Positions 60,581 to 64,000 of a stretch of 64,000 nucleotides of DNA are shown piece by piece; the stretch's first letter is position 1; the number at the start of each line of letters is the position of its first letter. A model generated the notes under the pieces. It was given only the letters and a program-made list of their open reading frames with translations, did no database searches and was not told the origin of the DNA. Both the position numbers and the translations under genes were made by a program. The DNA comes from Streptomyces spinoverrucosus. Its GTDB lineage: Bacteria > Actinomycetota > Actinomycetes > Streptomycetales > Streptomycetaceae. The DNA is taken from NCBI RefSeq assembly GCF_015712165.1, contig NZ_JADPZX010000001.1:62001-126000 (forward strand), given 5' to 3'.

Positions 60581-63500
60581 CTAGCCGGTCGCGACCGCGA
60601 AGATGTGCATCGCCCCGCCCTCCGCCTTCTCCGGGAGGGTGACGCTGACGAGTCGCTTGCCGCTGGGGAGGGTGATCGGTGCGGTGGCGAAGACGTGGGT
60701 GTCGACCTCGTCCCTGCCGTCGGCTCCGATGCGGTAGGCCGTGGTGACGGCGACCGTGTTGTCGTGTTCGGGCTGCTGCCTGCCGCCTCCGAGGGTCCAG
60801 TCGCTGAAACCGATCCGCTCCTTCTGGACGGTTCCGTCGGAGAAAGTAAGGGTCAGCGTGCCGGTGGCGGAGCCGTTGCTCGCGGCGCCGAGGAGGCTGA
60901 GCCGGGTGCCGCTGCCCTGGTTGACGTTGAGGGTCTGGCGGGGACTTCCGGCGACGATGTTGTCCAGGTCGCCGGGGCCGACGTCGGGCCAGGTGAAGGT
61001 GAAGTCGCCGGCTGTGACCTTGCCGCCCGGTCTGACCCCCGCGTCCGCCAGCGCCTTGGCGGAGTAACTGACGCCGCCGCCGTCGAAGTCGCCGGTCGGG
61101 TTGGCGACGTCCGGCGAGATTCCGTTGTTGTTGAGGTTCCACAGCACGCTGCCCGGGTTGCCGGCGACGACGTCGAGCACCGTCCTGGGCAACGCGGTGC
61201 CGTCCTGGCCGGTGAGGGTGAGCGGTACTGAGGTGAAGCCCTCCGTCGTACCCGCGGCCGCCGCCAGTCGGACGCTCGCCGTGCCCGTACCGCGTGGCGG
61301 GACGGTGATGTCGCCCTCGACCGGGGTGACGGTGACGCCGTCCGGCGGGACCGCCTTCCAGTGCACGGTGGTACCGGTGTCCTTCAGGGACCGCACGGTG
61401 ACCTTGGCGCGCTGGGCGTCGCCACCCGGCCGGAGTTTCACGTGTCCGGGGCCGGTGCTGGTGAAGTACGAGGTCTCGCCGGCGCGGAAGGACGGCGGGG
61501 CGTCCTCCGGTGCCGCGCCCCAGGTCCTGTCGGGTGTGTCCCCGAGCGTGTAGTCGAGGGTGCCGCCGTCCCGGACGAAGGATTCCGGGAGCCAAGCCCT
61601 GGAGGATGGGGTGCCGTTGACCTTCAAGGCGTGCACATAGCGCGTGTCCGTGTCCGCCCCGGGTGCCTTGATCGTTATTGACCGGCCGCCGTCGCGGTGC
61701 ACGGTGACAGCCGGGAAAAGGGGGCTGGCCAGCACCAGTTCGGCGCGGCCGGGCACCTGCGGGTACATGCCGAGCGCCGACCAGACGTACCAGGACGACA
61801 TGGTGCCCAGGTCGTCGTTGCCCGCCTCGCCGTCGGGGCCGGGACCGTACAGGGTGTTGACGGCGCGGCGGACCACGTCCTGGGTGCGATAGGGGGCGCC
61901 CGCGTAGACGTAGGTCCAGGGGGAGTTCAGGGACGGCTGGTTGCCGAGGAAGGCATGTGGCTTGTGCGGCCCGGCGTTGAGCTCGGTGAAGAACTCGTCG
62001 AGGCGGGCGACAGTCCTGTCGCTGCCGCCCATCGCCGTGAACAGCCCGGCGAGGTCGTACGGCACCATCCAGTGGTACTGGGCGCCGTTGCCCTCGACAT
62101 ATCGACTGGCATCGGCCGGGTCGAAAGGCGTGACGAAGGAGCGGTCGCGGTTGCGGGGCTGGAGCCAGGAGTTGGCGGGGTTGAACAGGTTCTGCCAGTT
62201 CTGCGCCCGCTTCATGAACCTCGCCCGGGTCCTGGTGTCGCCGAGCCGTCCGGCCAGTTGCGCGATGCCGAAGTCGGCGGTGGTGTACTCCAGGGTGGTC
62301 GACACGTCGCCGGGTACGTAGCCGAGCGACTGGTAGTCGGCGAGACCGGGCCGCTCGACGTAACGGGCGCTGGACTTCTGGAGGGTGGTGGCACCCTTGA
62401 CCATGGAAGCCAGGGCTGCCTTGGCAGGGAAGTCGGTGGCCCCGAAGGCGTACATGCTTGCGAGGATCGAGTGGTACGGGTCGCCGTTCATGACGCCCGC
62501 GAAGTCGTTGTTGACCGACCACCGGTCCCACACGTCACCGGCCTGGTGGGCCTGGTTGTACATGGAGCGGGCGATGTCCGACGCCACGTCCGGCGCCAGC
62601 AGCGCGAGCAGCTGCACCTGGGAGCGGTAGATGTCCCAGCCGGAGAAGTTGGCGTACTGGTGGTGGCCGTGGGCGACCTTGTGGATCCTGCCGTCGAAGC
62701 CGATGTACTCGCCGTTCACGTCGTCGAAGACGTTGGGCTGGAGGAGCGAGTGGTAGAGGGCCGTGTAGAACGTGGTCCGCTGGGCGTCGGTGCCGCCGCT
62801 GACCTCGATCTGGCGGAGACGGGAGTTCCACTTCATCCGGGTCTCTTCGGCGATCGCGTCGAACGATGCCGGTCCCTGCTCCTTCTTCGCGTTCTCGGCG
62901 GCGCCGGCGATGCTCACGTACGACAGCCCGACCTTGACGCCCACCGGCCTCGACCGGGCGTTGTCGAAGGTGACGTAGGCGCCGGAGCCGGTCCCCGAGA
63001 CGCTGACCTTCTCGTGCCTCTTCCTGTCGCCCTTGCCGCCGGGCGTCACGATGTCGTTGTGCCAGGTGCCGACGGTGGCGAAGGGCTGGTCGAAGGTGGC
63101 CGAGAAGTAGACGCGGTAGCGGTTGTCACTGCGGCAGAAGTGGCCGCTGGCGACGTAGCCGGTGATGGTGCGGCGGTCCTCGTCAATGGTCACCTGGGCG
63201 TCGGACGCCCCGCCGATCGAGCCGGAGACGTTGATGAGAAGGGACGCCGTGCTGCCGGAGGGGTAGGTGAAGCGCCCGGCGCCGGAGCGCTGTGTCGCGG
63301 TCAGCTCGACCTTGGTGCCGGAGGCGAGCTCGACTCCGTAGTAGCCGGGGCGCGCCGACTCGGCGTCGTGCGAGAAACCGTCCAGGTAGGTGTCGGGCTC
63401 GGTGGCCGGCGATGTGGTGACTGTGCCCGCGTAGGGCATGAACGGCAGGTCCTGGGCGCCGTCGCAGCCGGCGCCGGAGAGGTGGGTCAGGCTGAAGCCG

Positions 63501-63799
63501 CGGATCTTGTCGTCGGTGTGGGCATAGCCGCCGGGCTGCGACCTGTGGGTGTCGGGGCTCCACTGCACCATGCCGAAGGGCGCGTCGGCGCCCGGGAAGG
63601 TGTTGCCCGCGCCGTGCTTCGAGGCGGGTCGTGTGCCGATGAACGGGTTGACGTACTGGGTGAGGTCCTGCGGGGGGCTGGTACCGCCATCCGGTATCAC
63701 CCCGACGGGGCCCCTGGCCGCGGCTGCCGGTATTCCCGCAGCGGCGGCCAGGGCCAGGAGTAACGGACCCCATCGTCTCGCTCCCGCCGTCACCGGCAT
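60581..63799 (-). CDS. Secreted GH92 alpha-1,2-mannosidase
   Basis: The protein has 1072 residues. It has a signal-like N-terminus (LLLALAAAAGIPAAAA), then the GH92 two-domain catalytic part: VNPFIGTRPASKHGAGNTFP, FSLTHLSGAGC, QYANFSGWDIYRSQVQLLAL and DLGTMSSWYVWSALGMYPQV. A NEW3-like module (about 780-870) and a C-terminal beta-sandwich resembling NPCBM/carbohydrate-binding modules follow. GH92 enzymes are calcium-dependent inverting exo-mannosidases acting on yeast or N-glycan mannose. The start overlaps a small upstream frame by eight bases. Confidence 0.94.
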   Translation of the reverse strand: MPVTAGARRWGPLLLALAAAAGIPAAAARGPVGVIPDGGTSPPQDLTQYVNPFIGTRPASKHGAGNTFPGADAPFGMVQWSPDTHRSQPGGYAHTDDKIRGFSLTHLSGAGCDGAQDLPFMPYAGTVTTSPATEPDTYLDGFSHDAESARPGYYGVELASGTKVELTATQRSGAGRFTYPSGSTASLLINVSGSIGGASDAQVTIDEDRRTITGYVASGHFCRSDNRYRVYFSATFDQPFATVGTWHNDIVTPGGKGDRKRHEKVSVSGTGSGAYVTFDNARSRPVGVKVGLSYVSIAGAAENAKKEQGPASFDAIAEETRMKWNSRLRQIEVSGGTDAQRTTFYTALYHSLLQPNVFDDVNGEYIGFDGRIHKVAHGHHQYANFSGWDIYRSQVQLLALLAPDVASDIARSMYNQAHQAGDVWDRWSVNNDFAGVMNGDPYHSILASMYAFGATDFPAKAALASMVKGATTLQKSSARYVERPGLADYQSLGYVPGDVSTTLEYTTADFGIAQLAGRLGDTRTRARFMKRAQNWQNLFNPANSWLQPRNRDRSFVTPFDPADASRYVEGNGAQYHWMVPYDLAGLFTAMGGSDRTVARLDEFFTELNAGPHKPHAFLGNQPSLNSPWTYVYAGAPYRTQDVVRRAVNTLYGPGPDGEAGNDDLGTMSSWYVWSALGMYPQVPGRAELVLASPLFPAVTVHRDGGRSITIKAPGADTDTRYVHALKVNGTPSSRAWLPESFVRDGGTLDYTLGDTPDRTWGAAPEDAPPSFRAGETSYFTSTGPGHVKLRPGGDAQRAKVTVRSLKDTGTTVHWKAVPPDGVTVTPVEGDITVPPRGTGTASVRLAAAAGTTEGFTSVPLTLTGQDGTALPRTVLDVVAGNPGSVLWNLNNNGISPDVANPTGDFDGGGVSYSAKALADAGVRPGGKVTAGDFTFTWPDVGPGDLDNIVAGSPRQTLNVNQGSGTRLSLLGAASNGSATGTLTLTFSDGTVQKERIGFSDWTLGGGRQQPEHDNTVAVTTAYRIGADGRDEVDTHVFATAPITLPSGKRLVSVTLPEKAEGGAMHIFAVATG

Positions 63800-63957
63800 G
63801 CGAAGTCCCAGAAGCCCCCGAGTATGTCTGCGGTCCGGCAGGGCCGGGGGTGGCTGCGGACATGGCCTCTGATCTTCAGCCCGAGCTGCTCACTCCGCGC
63901 CACCAGCGGCACTGGACCTCCACCTCGCTGGTCACGCAGGCGGCTCGACCCGGTCAT
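63790..63957 (-). CDS. Small upstream open reading frame before the GH92 gene
   Basis: The ATG at 63957 is preceded by AAGGAG, the best ribosome site in the region, and encodes 55 residues (TGSSRLRDQRGGGPVPLVAR at the start) without known motifs. Its stop TGA lies eight bases inside the GH92 gene, whose own ATG lacks a good ribosome site. It may serve translational coupling; as a protein it is unproven. Confidence 0.4.
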   Translation of the reverse strand: MTGSSRLRDQRGGGPVPLVARSEQLGLKIRGHVRSHPRPCRTADILGGFWDFACR

Positions 63958-64000
63958 GGAGACACTCCTTGATCAAATTGCCTTTCAGGCTGTCCCGCTA

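Noticed and set aside
61697..63763. 688-codon plus-strand frame at the end of the window
   Set aside because: Antisense to the GH92 gene, Val/Gly-rich mirror sequence.

Overview
The window is high-GC actinobacterial DNA, most likely from a Streptomyces chromosome arm. It shows strongly GC-biased third positions, GTG starts, a SARP/AfsR-type regulator, LtrA-like membrane proteins, a snapalysin-like protease, mycothiol-type DinB (DUF664) proteins and many decayed insertion sequences. I saw no rRNA, tRNA or CRISPR array.

Layout. 1-2.7 kb: an AfsR-like regulator cut by the window edge, then a badly decayed IS21 element. 2.7-13.8 kb: a TetR-centred block. A near-identical operator-like motif (TATACAcCTGTCAAaTAG) occurs four times: at the tetR promoter, beside a gene for a sigma-like/discoidin fusion protein, before a five-gene redox cluster (aldo/keto reductase, metallo-beta-lactamase-fold hydrolase, SDR, LtrA, NAD(P)-binding protein), and before a PAS/GAF/SpoIIE/HATPase phosphatase. 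14-16.6 kb: a large LuxR (LAL) regulator. 16.6-20.3 kb: a MarR block. An MFS pump and an isochorismatase-family gene share a duplicated 48-bp double-operator promoter, and the marR gene itself has a single site and a probable leaderless start. A second LtrA gene here is broken. 20.3-27.3 kb: a SnoaL-like gene, a xanthine-dehydrogenase-type operon (2Fe-2S, FAD and molybdopterin subunits) whose xdhC gene is wrecked next to a 170-bp hairpin MITE, and a PucR-type regulator. A 39-bp element is repeated upstream of the SnoaL gene and the operon. 27.5-36.5 kb: a secreted DUF4394 protein, an NmrA-like protein, a methyltransferase, an ankyrin protein, an amidohydrolase, a PLP trans-sulfuration enzyme divergent from an Lrp regulator, and PhzF.

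37.2-45.2 kb is an insertion hot spot. An IS3 element, two abutting IS5-group elements and an intact 3.3-kb IS21 element lie in or beside one former minus-strand gene string. Target duplications are visible for three of them. The IS21 boundaries (7-bp duplication GTCTGGC) enclose a cargo gene for a zinc-ribbon protein, and one IS5-type element encloses an antisense passenger gene.

45.2-64 kb: small accessory genes (three GNATs, a beta-lactamase-like hydrolase, a truncated MerR, a second DUF664 protein) interleaved with transposase and enzyme fragments, then a saccharopine-dehydrogenase-like gene divergent from a TetR gene, a snapalysin-like protease and a GH92 alpha-mannosidase. Overall this is an accessory region with two self-consistent stress/redox regulons and heavy IS turnover. 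All functional statements rest on motif reading and family knowledge; no database search was run.
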